In this document: positions 28,673 through 36,978 of the stretch, one piece after another | Numbering within the stretch: position 1 is the stretch's first letter | How the letters are laid out: each line of letters begins with the position of its first letter | Position numbers and translations under genes: made by a program | The notes under the pieces: generated by a model | What the model saw: only the letters and a program-made list of their open reading frames with translations | Database searches by the model: none | Told to the model about the DNA's origin: nothing | DNA from: Methylobacterium sp. Leaf117 | GTDB taxonomy: Bacteria; Pseudomonadota; Alphaproteobacteria; Rhizobiales; Beijerinckiaceae | Length of the DNA: 64,000 bases | Assembly (NCBI RefSeq): GCF_001422985.1 | Contig: NZ_LMNL01000023.1 | Span: 444,516 to 508,515, forward strand | Reading direction: 5' to 3'

Positions 28673-29044
28673 TCAACGCCGGGTCGGAATGAGCGCCGCG
28701 ACGGCGATCAGCAACCAGCCCCCCATCAGCAGGACGCCACCGATCGGCGCCGCCATGGGAAACAGTGCCGTGCCGTGCAATGCCCGCAGGGCGAGATCGC
28801 CGGCGAACAGCGTGAGCCCAAGGACGAGGCCGGCGCCGGCAAGGCGCGTGACCGGCCGATGCGTCGTGCCCGTCGCTGAAAGTGCGGCGAGGGCGAGAAG
28901 TGCGGGCGCGTGAAACAGCAGGAACTGCGCCGCGGTCTTCAGGCTGTCGGCCCCGCTGACATGAGCAGAGGCCGCGCTCGCCGCGACGCCGAGGAGCCCG
29001 GCGAGGGCGCCGAGCGCCAGGAGGGCGCGATCAAGGCCCTTCAT
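28673..29044 (-). CDS. DUF423 family membrane protein
   Basis: A small integral membrane protein of 123 residues with four hydrophobic helices. DUF423 features are the start ALLALGALAGLLGVAASAASAH, the central TAAQFLLFHAPALLAL and the end APIGGVLLMGGWLLIAVAAL. The function of the family is unknown. Its ATG overlaps the stop of engB (ATGA, minus strand), so it is the last gene of the rpmH-rnpA-yidC-engB run. About 270 bp of unassigned sequence separates it from the convergent CMD-family gene. Confidence 0.88.
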   Translation of the reverse strand: MKGLDRALLALGALAGLLGVAASAASAHVSGADSLKTAAQFLLFHAPALLALAALSATGTTHRPVTRLAGAGLVLGLTLFAGDLALRALHGTALFPMAAPIGGVLLMGGWLLIAVAALIPTRR

Positions 29045-29691
29045 GCGCCGCGCTCCTGGAGCAGCCGGGCGACGCTGGCACGCAGTTCCGGCACGCCGCG
29101 ATCATCGCGACTCGAGGTGAGCAGGATCTCCGGATAGGCCGCCGGGCGCCGGGCGATGGCGGATTGCACCCCGGCGATGCGGGCATCCATTTCGGATTTC
29201 TTCAGCGCGTCGCCCTTGGTCAATACGATCTGGTAGCTCACGGCGGCCTTGTCGAGGCCGTCGAGGACGTCGGTGTCGATGCTTTTCAGGCCGTGGCGCG
29301 AATCGATCAGCATGAAGACGCGGGCGAGATTCGATCGACCCTTCAGGTAGTCGTGGATCAGGTCGGTCCAGGCTTCGACCTTGGTCTTCTCCACGGCCGC
29401 GTAGCCGTAGCCGGGCATGTCGACCAGGGTGAGCCGGCCGCCGATATCGAAGAAGTTCAGCTGCTGCGTCCGTCCCGGCGTGTGCGACGTCCGCGCCAGG
29501 GTGTTGCGGCCGGTGAGCGCATTGACGAGGCTCGACTTGCCGACGTTGGAGCGGCCCGCGAACGCGATCTCGACGCCTTTCATCGGCGGCAGGGCGGGCA
29601 CGTTCGGAGCGGAGGCGATGAAATCGGCTGCACCGGCAAACAGCAGGCGACCGGCCTCCAGCAGGGCGGCATCGTCTTCGGCTTGGGACAT
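29041..29691 (-). CDS. engB: Ribosome biogenesis GTPase YihA/EngB
   Basis: Essential Era-like GTPase involved in late 50S ribosomal assembly. The protein has 216 residues. G1 is GRSNVGKSS, G2 around TSHTPGRTQQLNFF, G3 DMPGYGYA, G4 LTKGDALKK and G5 TSS. The start at ATG 29691 gives MSQAEDDAALLEAG. The region between it and yidC (about 135 bp) contains a strong hairpin, so expression may be partly uncoupled from yidC. It is followed by a coupled DUF423 gene. Confidence 0.95.
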   Translation of the reverse strand: MSQAEDDAALLEAGRLLFAGAADFIASAPNVPALPPMKGVEIAFAGRSNVGKSSLVNALTGRNTLARTSHTPGRTQQLNFFDIGGRLTLVDMPGYGYAAVEKTKVEAWTDLIHDYLKGRSNLARVFMLIDSRHGLKSIDTDVLDGLDKAAVSYQIVLTKGDALKKSEMDARIAGVQSAIARRPAAYPEILLTSSRDDRGVPELRASVARLLQERGA

Positions 29692-29759
29692 CGGGCGGCT
29701 CCGGACGAAGGAGAGGGCGTGCCCACCACTCTCGCGAGCCGACACACCGAAAACAGGAA

Positions 29760-29787
29760 GTCCTCCCCGTTGCGAAACGGAGAGGAC
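29760..29787 (-). terminator. Long hairpin between yidC and engB
   Basis: On the minus strand the sequence forms a 12-bp stem (GTCCTCTCCGTT / AACGGGGAGGAC, with one G-T wobble) closed by a four-base TCGC loop, followed a few bases on by TTTT. It may be a terminator or attenuator that lowers engB relative to yidC, or an RNA-processing site. Confidence 0.5.
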
Positions 29788-29825
29788 CGGGTGGGGAAGC
29801 GTCGTCCTGCGTATCAACGAAGCGA

Positions 29826-31688
29826 TCAGCTCTTGGCGACGGCGTTCTTGTCGGCGGTCTTGCGCCGGAACATGCCCCGCAGGTTGTCCCAGAGCTCTAC
29901 CTTCACCCCGTTCCGTCGCATGATCACGTATTGCTGGATCACCGACAGGGTGTTGTTCCAGGCCCAGTAGATTACCAGACCGGCGGGGAACGAGCCCAGC
30001 ATGAAGGTGAACACGATCGGCATGAAGGTGAAGATCTGCGCCTGAACCGGGTCCGGCGGCGCGGGGTTCATCTTCATCTGGATGAACATCGTGATGCCCA
30101 TGATGATGGGCCAGATGCCGAGGTGAATGAAGTCGGGTGCCGCGAAGGGAAGCAGGCCGAACAGGTTGAGGATATTGGTCGGATCGGGCGCCGCCAGATC
30201 CTGGATCCACCCGAAGAACGGCGCGTGCCGCATTTCGATGGTGATGAACAGGACCTTGTACAGCGCGAAGAAGACCGGGATCTGGATCAGCACCGGCCAG
30301 CAGCCGGCAACCGGATTGATCTTCTCCTTCTTGTACAGCTCCATCATCGCCTGCTGCTGTTTCATCTTGTCGTCAGCATAGCGCTCGCGGATCGAAGCCA
30401 TCTCGGGCTGCACGGCCTTCATCTTGGCCATGGACTGATAGGACTTGTTGGCGATCGGCAGGAACAGCAGCTTCAGGCAGAGGGTCACCACCAGGATCGC
30501 GATGCCGAAATTGCCGAACAGGTGGAAGAAGAAGTCCAGTGCCCGGAACATCGGCTTGGTGATGAAGTGGAACCAGCCCCAGTCGATCAGCAGGTCGAAC
30601 TGCTTGATGTTCTGGTTCGCCTGATAGGCGTTGATGGTGTTCACTTCCTTCGCACCGGCGAAGAGCTGCTGCGTCGTGGTCACGGAGGCGCCAGGCTGGA
30701 CCACCTGGACGTTGCCGAGGACATTGGCCTGGTAGACCTTGGTGGCGCCGTCGGTCCGCTCAGTGAAGCTACCGGTATAGGGCGTCGCCTGGTCGGGAAT
30801 GGCAGCAGCGGCCCAGTACTTGTCGGTGATGCCGACGAAGCCGCCGGTCACGCCCGTCCAGGTCTTGCCCTTGGTGCTGGCATTGCCGAGCGCCGGTTCC
30901 TTGGCGAGGTGATCATAGGTGTATTCCTGCAGGCCGTCGGCGCCGAGCACGCCGATCATGCCTTCGTGCAGCACGTAATAGCCCTGGGTGTGCGGCTTAC
31001 CCCAGCGCGAGACGAGGCTGTAGGGATAGAGACTGACGGCGTTGCCGCCCTTGTTCTCGACCTCGTCGCGGACCGTGAACAGGAACTTGTCGTCCACCGC
31101 GATGATGCGCTTGAACAACAGACCGGCGCCGTTGTCGTAGCTCAGCGTGACCGGCTTGCCCGGTGCCAGGGTGTTGGCGTCGGCCGTCCACACCGTATCG
31201 CCGTTGGGCAGCGGCCCGGCATTCTGACCGACCCAGCCGAATTCGGCGTAGTACGGATTCTCGGTGCCGGTGGGCGAGAGCAGGACGATATTCGGGCTCT
31301 TGTCGTCGACGGTCTCGTGGTAATTCTTCAGCGAGACGTCATCGATGCGGCCGCCCTTCAGGGCGATGGAGCCGGCCAGCGCCGGCGTATCGATGGTCAC
31401 CCGCGGCGAGCGAGCAATCGCGGTTTCACGCGAGACAATGCCGCCAGCGCTCGAAGCGCCCGGCAGGGTGCCGGGGACGGGACTGGCCGGGCCGCCTTCC
31501 TTCGGACTTGCGCTCGGCACGCCGTCCGGACCGGCAGCCTGACCCGTCGCTTCCGTCGCTGCCCTGTTCTGCAAGGCGGCCTGGCGTTGCTGCTCCACGC
31601 GTGGGGCGGCGATGAAGTAGTTCCAGCCGAGCAGGACCGCCAGCGATAAGGCGATCGCGACGATCATGTTCGTCTTGTCATTACCCAT
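29826..31688 (-). CDS. yidC: Membrane protein insertase YidC/Oxa1
   Basis: Inserts proteins into the inner membrane alone or with SecYEG. The 620-residue protein has TM1 at 6-22, a large periplasmic beta-sandwich domain (about 90-345) and the Oxa1 core with five helices (about 370-600). Core motifs are [38 protein letters not shown] and [20 protein letters not shown]. The C-terminal tail is basic, as expected for ribosome contact. The start overlaps the rnpA stop by eight bases. Order rpmH-rnpA-yidC-engB is conserved in proteobacteria. Confidence 0.96.
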   Translation of the reverse strand: MGNDKTNMIVAIALSLAVLLGWNYFIAAPRVEQQRQAALQNRAATEATGQAAGPDGVPSASPKEGGPASPVPGTLPGASSAGGIVSRETAIARSPRVTIDTPALAGSIALKGGRIDDVSLKNYHETVDDKSPNIVLLSPTGTENPYYAEFGWVGQNAGPLPNGDTVWTADANTLAPGKPVTLSYDNGAGLLFKRIIAVDDKFLFTVRDEVENKGGNAVSLYPYSLVSRWGKPHTQGYYVLHEGMIGVLGADGLQEYTYDHLAKEPALGNASTKGKTWTGVTGGFVGITDKYWAAAAIPDQATPYTGSFTERTDGATKVYQANVLGNVQVVQPGASVTTTQQLFAGAKEVNTINAYQANQNIKQFDLLIDWGWFHFITKPMFRALDFFFHLFGNFGIAILVVTLCLKLLFLPIANKSYQSMAKMKAVQPEMASIRERYADDKMKQQQAMMELYKKEKINPVAGCWPVLIQIPVFFALYKVLFITIEMRHAPFFGWIQDLAAPDPTNILNLFGLLPFAAPDFIHLGIWPIIMGITMFIQMKMNPAPPDPVQAQIFTFMPIVFTFMLGSFPAGLVIYWAWNNTLSVIQQYVIMRRNGVKVELWDNLRGMFRRKTADKNAVAKS

Positions 31689-32298
31689 CGGTTGGTCCGT
31701 CGCATGCGTTGGGAAGTGGGGAGGGCGCGTTCGCGCGAGCCGGTCCGGAACCGGGCACCGCGACGGAGGCCGTCGCGCCCGAGGCCAATACCGGAGCCGT
31801 CGCCGATGCGCCAGACGCAGGCGCGCCTTTGCCGCGTCCGCGCCGGCCGGGACGCGACTCCGCCGGGTCGGATTTCGGGCCCTGCGGCTTGGTCACGACC
31901 GAGACGGCGCGGCGCAGATCGTCGATGAGAGTCGCGAAAGGGGCATGCAGTGCCGGTCGTCGGGCCACCAGCACCACATCGGCCGGGCGGACCGGCAGGT
32001 CGCCAGCGGCCTGCGTCACGGCAGCACGAAGACGCCGCCGGATGCGATTGCGCTCCGTGGCGTGACCGACGCGCTTCGTAATGGTGAAGCCGATACGCAG
32101 CCCGTCGCCGGGCTGATCGTGGGTTGAACCGTCCAGAGACGGGTCCACGGCACGGATCAGGCCCTGCGCCGATAGACGTTCGTTGTGGAAACGACGCCCG
32201 CTGGCAGCCGCCAGGAACTCGGAGCGCCGCGTCAGCCTCCCGATCGTCGACAAGGTCGACCCGATCTCGCTGCCGGTCCTGCGGTCCCTGGGTGACAT
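31681..32298 (-). CDS. rnpA: Ribonuclease P protein component
   Basis: Protein subunit of RNase P, which matures tRNA 5' ends. The family part is residues 18-140: [44 protein letters not shown] (the RNR motif) and [11 protein letters not shown]. The remaining C-terminus (about 145-205) is an unusual Ala/Pro/Gly/Arg-rich tail ([15 protein letters not shown]...) absent from the about 120-residue standard protein. It lies 39 bp after rpmH, with its stop inside the yidC start. The basic tail may be RNA-binding or simply disordered. Confidence 0.95.
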   Translation of the reverse strand: MSPRDRRTGSEIGSTLSTIGRLTRRSEFLAAASGRRFHNERLSAQGLIRAVDPSLDGSTHDQPGDGLRIGFTITKRVGHATERNRIRRRLRAAVTQAAGDLPVRPADVVLVARRPALHAPFATLIDDLRRAVSVVTKPQGPKSDPAESRPGRRGRGKGAPASGASATAPVLASGATASVAVPGSGPARANAPSPLPNACDGPTDG

Positions 32299-32337
32299 GA
32301 TGGTGTGGCGCGCCGCCGTGACGGCGCCGCCAAGCCC

Positions 32338-32472
32338 TTAGGCCGAGAGCTTCTTGCGACCGTGGGCGCGACGGGCAGCGATGACCTTGCGGCCGCCAGC
32401 GGTCGCCATGCGGGCACGGAAACCGTGACGGCGCTTACGCACGAGCTTGCTGGGCTGATAGGTTCTCTTCAT
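32338..32472 (-). CDS. rpmH: 50S ribosomal protein L34
   Basis: The 44-residue protein ([18 protein letters not shown]...[12 protein letters not shown]) is a full-length match to the universal L34, extremely basic as expected. It is too short for many gene finders. ATG is at 32470-32472, the TAA at 32338-32340. It heads the rpmH-rnpA-yidC-engB run on the minus strand. In many bacteria this cluster lies near an origin of replication; no oriC or dnaA is seen here. Confidence 0.96.
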   Translation of the reverse strand: MKRTYQPSKLVRKRRHGFRARMATAGGRKVIAARRAHGRKKLSA

Positions 32473-32779
32473 GGCGCGATCTCCGAATGGCCGAGGATCG
32501 ATCCGGGCCGCACCGAAGGCTGCGCCGGATATTCACTCGCCCTGAAATGTGTCTGCAAGCGCGAACAGCGCCCATCAAGGGCGCCGCGTCGCGATGGCGC
32601 GGCTTATGCGGCAACGACCCCTGCAAGTCAATTCCAGATGACCGTCAGGCGTCGAAATCGGCAAACGGGATCGGTGCCAAGGTCCACTCCCGATTCGCCG
32701 CCGAATTGGTTGCGAAGCTCGTCGGCAAGCTGGTCGCCAGGCGCAACCTTTCATTAACCAAGCTGCGGCATCCTGTGAT

Positions 32780-32882
32780 CCTGTTCGGCGATCCCGGACA
32801 CCGCGCGAACCTCCGGTCCGCACGCCTGGACTCCTCCCGAAACTCGCTTTTCAGGCCGCCCCGAACCGGGCGGCCTTTTTTT
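32780..32882 (+). ncRNA. Candidate small RNA with anti-Shine-Dalgarno motif
   Basis: No protein gene lies between rpmH (minus) and this plus-strand terminator, so a short untranslated transcript is inferred. Before the terminator lies CTCCTCCC (32831-32838), complementary to Shine-Dalgarno sequences, plus a second CCTCC at 32810-32814, with a small GGTCC/GGACT hairpin between them. CUCCUCCC-bearing sRNAs (for example the CcsR and alpha-r14 families) are known from alphaproteobacteria. The 5' end is a guess and no promoter was fixed by eye. Confidence 0.45.
32854..32882 (+). terminator. Strong Rho-independent terminator
   Basis: A perfect 8-bp GC stem (GGCCGCCC / GGGCGGCC) with a 6-base loop CGAACC and an uninterrupted run of seven T. 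This is the clearest intrinsic terminator in the window, and it reads on the plus strand in a region with no plus-strand protein gene. Confidence 0.88.
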
Positions 32883-33139
32883 CATGGCGCGTGTCTTCAC
32901 GAGGGTCTTCGCCAGGATCTTGGGCCAGGATCTTGCACCAAGTCCTCTCGCAAGCCTCCGCACCGGGCCTGCCCTCCGGCGCCCCCCCTTCAGCGGCACC
33001 GATCGCCTCAATTAACGTTAACGTCCGGTAAAGGCCGCGTGCCTCGGCGTTCGGCGCTAGAGTTGCGCAACAAGGGACAAGCGCGCCGCTTTCGTCCCAC
33101 CACGGGACGCATCATCCCGGTTGCGGCACAGGAGGCACT

Positions 33140-33673
33140 ATGAGCGGATACGACGTCATGTTCCGGGACGAGCGCGACTGGGTGAATTTCGGTGACACCT
33201 ACGTCACATCCGATGCGTTCAAGACGCTCTTCCGCGAGGGCATGACCCTGGTCGAGGAAGCCGCCGCCTATCTCGACGGCACGGGCCGCGAGGAGTCCCG
33301 GCTGATGTCCCGAGATGGCACGCTCAGCTACGCCAGCGAGAGCATGCGTCTCACCACCCGCCTGATGCAGATCGCATCCTGGCTTCTGGTGCAGCGCGCC
33401 GTCTCGGAAGGGGAGCTGACCCCGGCCGAGGCGATGCAGGAAAAGACCCGCGTCCGGCTGACCACGCCGGAGACTTTCCGCAGCGAGGTATTCGGCGTGC
33501 TGCCGCCCACCCTCCAGGATCTCATCGTCCGTTCACGCCGGCTCCACACCCGAATCCTGCATCTGGATGGACTGATCGCCGACGAGCGCCCGTCGCCGCT
33601 TCCCCAGGAGAGTCCGGTGGTGGCGCAACTGAGCCTCCTGCGCTCCGCCTTCGCCCCGGCATCCGCCTCTTGA
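33140..33673 (+). CDS. rcdA: RcdA, adaptor for regulated ClpXP proteolysis (DUF1465)
   Basis: In Caulobacter RcdA works with CpdR and PopA to deliver CtrA and other substrates to ClpXP during the cell cycle. The 177-residue protein has the DUF1465 core: [38 protein letters not shown] and [21 protein letters not shown] (about 24-95), all helical. ATG 33140 follows a good RBS (GGAGG 33131-33135). The C-terminal part ([16 protein letters not shown]) also matches the family. Its partner cpdR is 20 kb downstream in this window. A hairpin follows the stop. Confidence 0.92.
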   Translation: MSGYDVMFRDERDWVNFGDTYVTSDAFKTLFREGMTLVEEAAAYLDGTGREESRLMSRDGTLSYASESMRLTTRLMQIASWLLVQRAVSEGELTPAEAMQEKTRVRLTTPETFRSEVFGVLPPTLQDLIVRSRRLHTRILHLDGLIADERPSPLPQESPVVAQLSLLRSAFAPASAS

Positions 33674-33685
33674 AGCGACACCGGG

Positions 33686-33707
33686 GGCCCGGCCGCTTGG
33701 CCGGGCC
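33686..33707. terminator. Bidirectional hairpin between rcdA and rpmE
   Basis: A perfect 9-bp stem GGCCCGGCC / GGCCGGGCC with loop GCTT, 12 bp past the rcdA stop and about 100 bp past the end of the conserved L31 part on the other strand. No T-run on either side. Its position between two tail-to-tail genes suggests it closes both transcripts. Confidence 0.55.
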
Positions 33708-33807
33708 GACTGTCCCGCGATGACCCCCGAAACGAGATTGGACTTCGACGTTGAAACCGACGTCCAGGCGATGGTCGCGAGTTGATAAAGGCCGTACGCG
33801 GCATCTC

Positions 33808-34041
33808 AGCACCGAAACGCGAGTTGAAGCGCGAAACGCGACCGCCGCGATCGAGCATCTTCTGCTCGCCACCGGTCCAGGCCGGATGGGTGTTGGGGTC
33901 GATGTCGAGGTTGAGGGTGTCACCCTCCTTGCCGTAGGTCGACCGGGTCATGTACTCGGACCCGTCGGTCATCACGACCTTGATGAAGTGGTAGTCGGGA
34001 TGCTCGGTACCCTTGGCCTTGTCGGCCGCGCTCTTTGCCAT
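33808..34041 (-). CDS. rpmE: 50S ribosomal protein L31 (conserved part; stop codon missing)
   Basis: The 78 residues from ATG 34041 are L31: [51 protein letters not shown] and [11 protein letters not shown]31 stabilises the bridge between 50S and 30S. The zinc Cys motif is absent, so it is the Cys-minus form. There is no stop after RFGA: the frame stays open to 33328, through the hairpin and antisense into rcdA, adding 160 unrelated residues. A TGA lies out of frame at 33808-33806, directly after RFG, so one extra base there would give a normal length. Frameshift or true extension cannot be told apart here. Confidence 0.85.
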
Positions 34042-34219
34042 GACGAAATCCTTGAATAGCCAAGCCGACCGGCCCGTCTGGCGGCCCGCGGCCATAGATC
34101 ACGCGCAATCGGATGAAGGCGCGCCTATACCCCACGCACCTTCGCCCGACAAGCGTGCGCCGATCGAAGAGGCCGCCGGTCGGTCGCTTTTCCTTGAAGA
34201 CCAATGATGACGAGGCACC

Positions 34220-36067
34220 ATGGCTCGCGGCCGTGACAAGAAATCTTCCGGGGAAGCCCGGCCGAAGGCACCGCTGGGTTCGCTGCGCCCGCTGATTCCC
34301 TTCGCGATGGTTTATCGCGGCCGGATGCTCGCTGCCTTCCTGGCGTTGCTGGCCGCGTCCGGTGCGACCCTGGTGGTCCCGCTCGCTCTGCGCCGGGTGA
34401 TCGATCACGGCTTCTCGCCGGAGGGGCAGGGGGTCATCGACACCTACTTTGCGGCGCTGATCGGTGTGGTCGCGGTGCTCGCCCTCTCCAGCGGCGCCCG
34501 CTACTACACGGTGGTGACGCTGGGCGAGCGGGTGGTGGCGGATCTGCGCACCGCCGTGTTTCGCCGGCTGACCCAGCTCGACCCGGCCTTCTTCGACCGC
34601 TCGCTGTCGGGCGAGATCATTTCGCGTCTCACGGCGGATGCGACGCAGGTCAAGGCGGTGTTCGGCGTCTCGATCTCGATCCTTCTGCGCAACGCGTTCC
34701 TCTTCACCGGGGCGGTCGTGATGATGGTCATCACCAGTCCGAAGCTCTCGATCCTGGTGCTCGCCGCGATTCCCCTGATCGTCTTTCCGCTGATTCTCTC
34801 CGGGCGCGGCGTGCGTCGCCGATCGCGGGCCGCGCAGGATCGCCTGGCCGACGCCTCCGCTTACGCGGCCGAAGCGGTGAATGCGATCCGCACCATGCAG
34901 GCTTTCGGGATGGGCCGGAGCACGGCCGCCCGATTCGGCGAGGCGTCCGAGAACGCCTACGCGGCGGCCCGTGATTCGATCCAGGCGCGCGCACTGCTGA
35001 CGGGCGTCGCCATCTTCCTGATCTCGGCCAGCGTCGTCGGCGTGATGTGGTACGGCGCGCAAGGCGTCCTCGCCGGCACCATGACGGCCGGTCAGCTCTC
35101 GCAGTTCGTGCTCTACGCCGTGTTCGGGGCGAGCGCGCTGGGGCAGCTCTCGGAAGTCTACGGAGAACTCGCCCAGGCCGCGGGCGCTGCCGAGCGGCTC
35201 GGCGAAATCCTGGCGGCCGAGCCGGCGATTCAGGTTCCGGTCGACCCACTTCCGCTGCCGGTTCCGGCGAGGGGCGCGGTCACCTTCGAGTCGATCCGAT
35301 TCCTTTATCCGGCTCGCCCCGACCACCCGTCCCTGGACGGGATCAGCTTCACCATCGCGCCGGGCGAGCGCGTCGCGCTCGTCGGCCCTTCGGGAGCCGG
35401 CAAGACCACGGTGCTGCAACTGCTGCTGCGCTTCTACGATCCGCAGGCAGGCACCATTCGGGTCGATGGCGTCGATATCACGCGCGCCGATCCGGACGCT
35501 CTGCGCGAGCGCCTGGCCCTGGTACCGCAGGACCCGACGGTGTTCTCGGGGAGCGTTCTCGACAACATCCGCTACGGGCGCCCGGAGGCGACGGAGGCGC
35601 AGGTGCAGCGCGCCGCCGAACTCGCCAACGCGGACGGCTTCATCCAGGCCCTTCCGCAGGGCTATGCCACGACGGTGGGCGAGCGGGGCGTCACCCTGTC
35701 CGGCGGCCAGCGCCAGCGCGTCGCCATTGCACGCGCCATCCTGAAGGACGCGCCGATCCTGCTTCTCGACGAGGCGACCTCGGCCCTCGATGCCGAAAGC
35801 GAGCGCGCGGTGCAGACGGCCCTCGACACCCTGATGCGCGGGCGCACCACGCTGGTCATCGCGCACCGGCTCGCCACGATCCGCAAGGCCGACCGGATCC
35901 TGGTCCTCGACGGGGGCCGAATCGTCGAGAGCGGTACCCACGAGAGCCTGCTGGCGCAGGGCGCGCTCTACGCGCAACTCGCCGCGCTTCAATTCACCGA
36001 TGCCTACGACGAGACCGCGCGGGGCAAGGAGGCCCGCCCGCGCCTCACGCCCCTTCCGGCGGAGTAG
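34220..36067 (+). CDS. ABC exporter, fused membrane and ATPase domains (MsbA/ABCB type)
   Basis: Half-transporter of 615 residues that dimerises to export a lipid, drug or peptide. A basic N-terminal tail precedes a six-helix membrane domain (about 30-330). The ATPase domain has Walker A GPSGAGKTT (about 391), Q-loop LVPQDPTVF, signature TLSGGQRQR (about 492), Walker B ILLLDEATSALD and the H-loop VIAHRLAT. It resembles alphaproteobacterial ABCB/TAP-like proteins annotated as ATP-binding/permease lipid A-type exporters. It is divergent from rpmE and convergent with moeB (18 bp gap). The substrate is unknown. Confidence 0.93.
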   Translation: MARGRDKKSSGEARPKAPLGSLRPLIPFAMVYRGRMLAAFLALLAASGATLVVPLALRRVIDHGFSPEGQGVIDTYFAALIGVVAVLALSSGARYYTVVTLGERVVADLRTAVFRRLTQLDPAFFDRSLSGEIISRLTADATQVKAVFGVSISILLRNAFLFTGAVVMMVITSPKLSILVLAAIPLIVFPLILSGRGVRRRSRAAQDRLADASAYAAEAVNAIRTMQAFGMGRSTAARFGEASENAYAAARDSIQARALLTGVAIFLISASVVGVMWYGAQGVLAGTMTAGQLSQFVLYAVFGASALGQLSEVYGELAQAAGAAERLGEILAAEPAIQVPVDPLPLPVPARGAVTFESIRFLYPARPDHPSLDGISFTIAPGERVALVGPSGAGKTTVLQLLLRFYDPQAGTIRVDGVDITRADPDALRERLALVPQDPTVFSGSVLDNIRYGRPEATEAQVQRAAELANADGFIQALPQGYATTVGERGVTLSGGQRQRVAIARAILKDAPILLLDEATSALDAESERAVQTALDTLMRGRTTLVIAHRLATIRKADRILVLDGGRIVESGTHESLLAQGALYAQLAALQFTDAYDETARGKEARPRLTPLPAE

Positions 36068-36085
36068 GGTGGACCGGCGCGGGGG

Positions 36086-36868
36086 TCAGGTCCCTGCGTC
36101 GGTCCCGTTCAGCGGGTTGGCGTCGTCCCAGCCGTAGCCGAGCGTTTCGAAACGCATCGATCGCGTGTCGACCATCAGCAGGCGCCCGACCAGGGGCTCG
36201 CCGAAATCCGTGATCGTGCGGATGACCTCGAGCGCCATGAAGGATCCCATGATGCCCGCCAGTGCTCCCAGCACGCCGGCCTCGGCGCAGGGGGCGACGC
36301 TGCCGGGCGGCGGCGGATTCGGGAACAGGCAGCGATAGGTCGGGTTCGGGCGACCGCGCGCATCGCTCGCATAAGGCTTGAGCGTCGTCAGCGATCCGTC
36401 GAAACGCCCGAGGGCCGCCGTCACCAGCGGCCTCCGGGCATGGAAGCACGCATCCGACACGGCGTAGCGGGTGGTGAAGTTGTCGGAGCCATCGGCCACC
36501 ACGTCATAGGTACCGATGAGGCTCTGCGCGGTCTCCGCCGTGAGCCGCGCCGCGTGGGTCTCCACGGCGACGTGCGGATTGAGGCGGACCACCGCATCGC
36601 GCGCGCTCTCCACCTTCAGGCGGCCGATATCGGGGGTCGCGTGGATGACCTGTCGCTGCAGGTTCGACAGGGAGACGACGTCGTCGTCGATGATTCCGAT
36701 CGTCCCGATCCCGGCCGCCGCGAGATACTGGATCAGCGGCGCGCCGAGGCCGCCGGCGCCGATGACGAGGACGCGGGCGGCCTTCAGACGGGCCTGCCCC
36801 GGTCCACCGACCTCCGGCAGGACAAGGTGGCGGGCATAGCGTTCGACTTCGTCGGAGGAGAGGGCCAT
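36086..36868 (-). CDS. moeB: HesA/MoeB/ThiF family adenylyltransferase
   Basis: E1-like enzyme that adenylates the C-terminus of a sulfur carrier (MoaD or ThiS). The protein has 260 residues. It shows [16 protein letters not shown] at the start, the nucleotide loop [12 protein letters not shown] (33-44), NLQRQVIH, the catalytic Asp region [13 protein letters not shown] and PCAEAGVLG. Compared with E. coli MoeB, three of the four zinc cysteines are gone: the first pair reads PTYRC and there is no C-terminal CxxC. No rhodanese domain. It could serve either molybdopterin or thiamine synthesis; the symbol is by resemblance. Confidence 0.85.
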   Translation of the reverse strand: MALSSDEVERYARHLVLPEVGGPGQARLKAARVLVIGAGGLGAPLIQYLAAAGIGTIGIIDDDVVSLSNLQRQVIHATPDIGRLKVESARDAVVRLNPHVAVETHAARLTAETAQSLIGTYDVVADGSDNFTTRYAVSDACFHARRPLVTAALGRFDGSLTTLKPYASDARGRPNPTYRCLFPNPPPPGSVAPCAEAGVLGALAGIMGSFMALEVIRTITDFGEPLVGRLLMVDTRSMRFETLGYGWDDANPLNGTDAGT

Positions 36869-36978
36869 GCCCCGCAGATAAGCCCGGTCGACGCGGCGCG
36901 AAAGACCGCGGGCGAATTGCACCCCCGCGCGCTGGCGCTTATGGCCTGCCCACAGGACATCAAGCGAGAGTCTCGCCC

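Larger units (their letters stand above)
32473..33139. other. Gene-free interval between rpmH and rcdA
   Basis: About 670 bp without a supportable protein gene. It must hold the minus-strand promoter of rpmH and the plus-strand promoter of rcdA. Visible items: a strong plus-strand terminator at 32854-32882 with no protein gene before it (see the sRNA candidate), TTAACC at 32754-32759, and TTAACGTTAAC at 33012-33022, about 120 bp before rcdA. Confidence 0.7.

Noticed and set aside
29931..31649. Open reading frame of 572 codons antisense to yidC
   Set aside because: Very charged, repetitive translation typical of antisense GC-rich frames; the minus strand is an unambiguous YidC.
33012..33022. 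CtrA binding site upstream of rcdA
   Set aside because: TTAA-CG-TTAA has two bases between half-sites; the CtrA consensus needs seven. Kept only as a remark.
33920..35992. Open reading frame of 690 codons antisense to the ABC exporter
   Set aside because: Shadow frame; the plus strand has all ABC transporter motifs.
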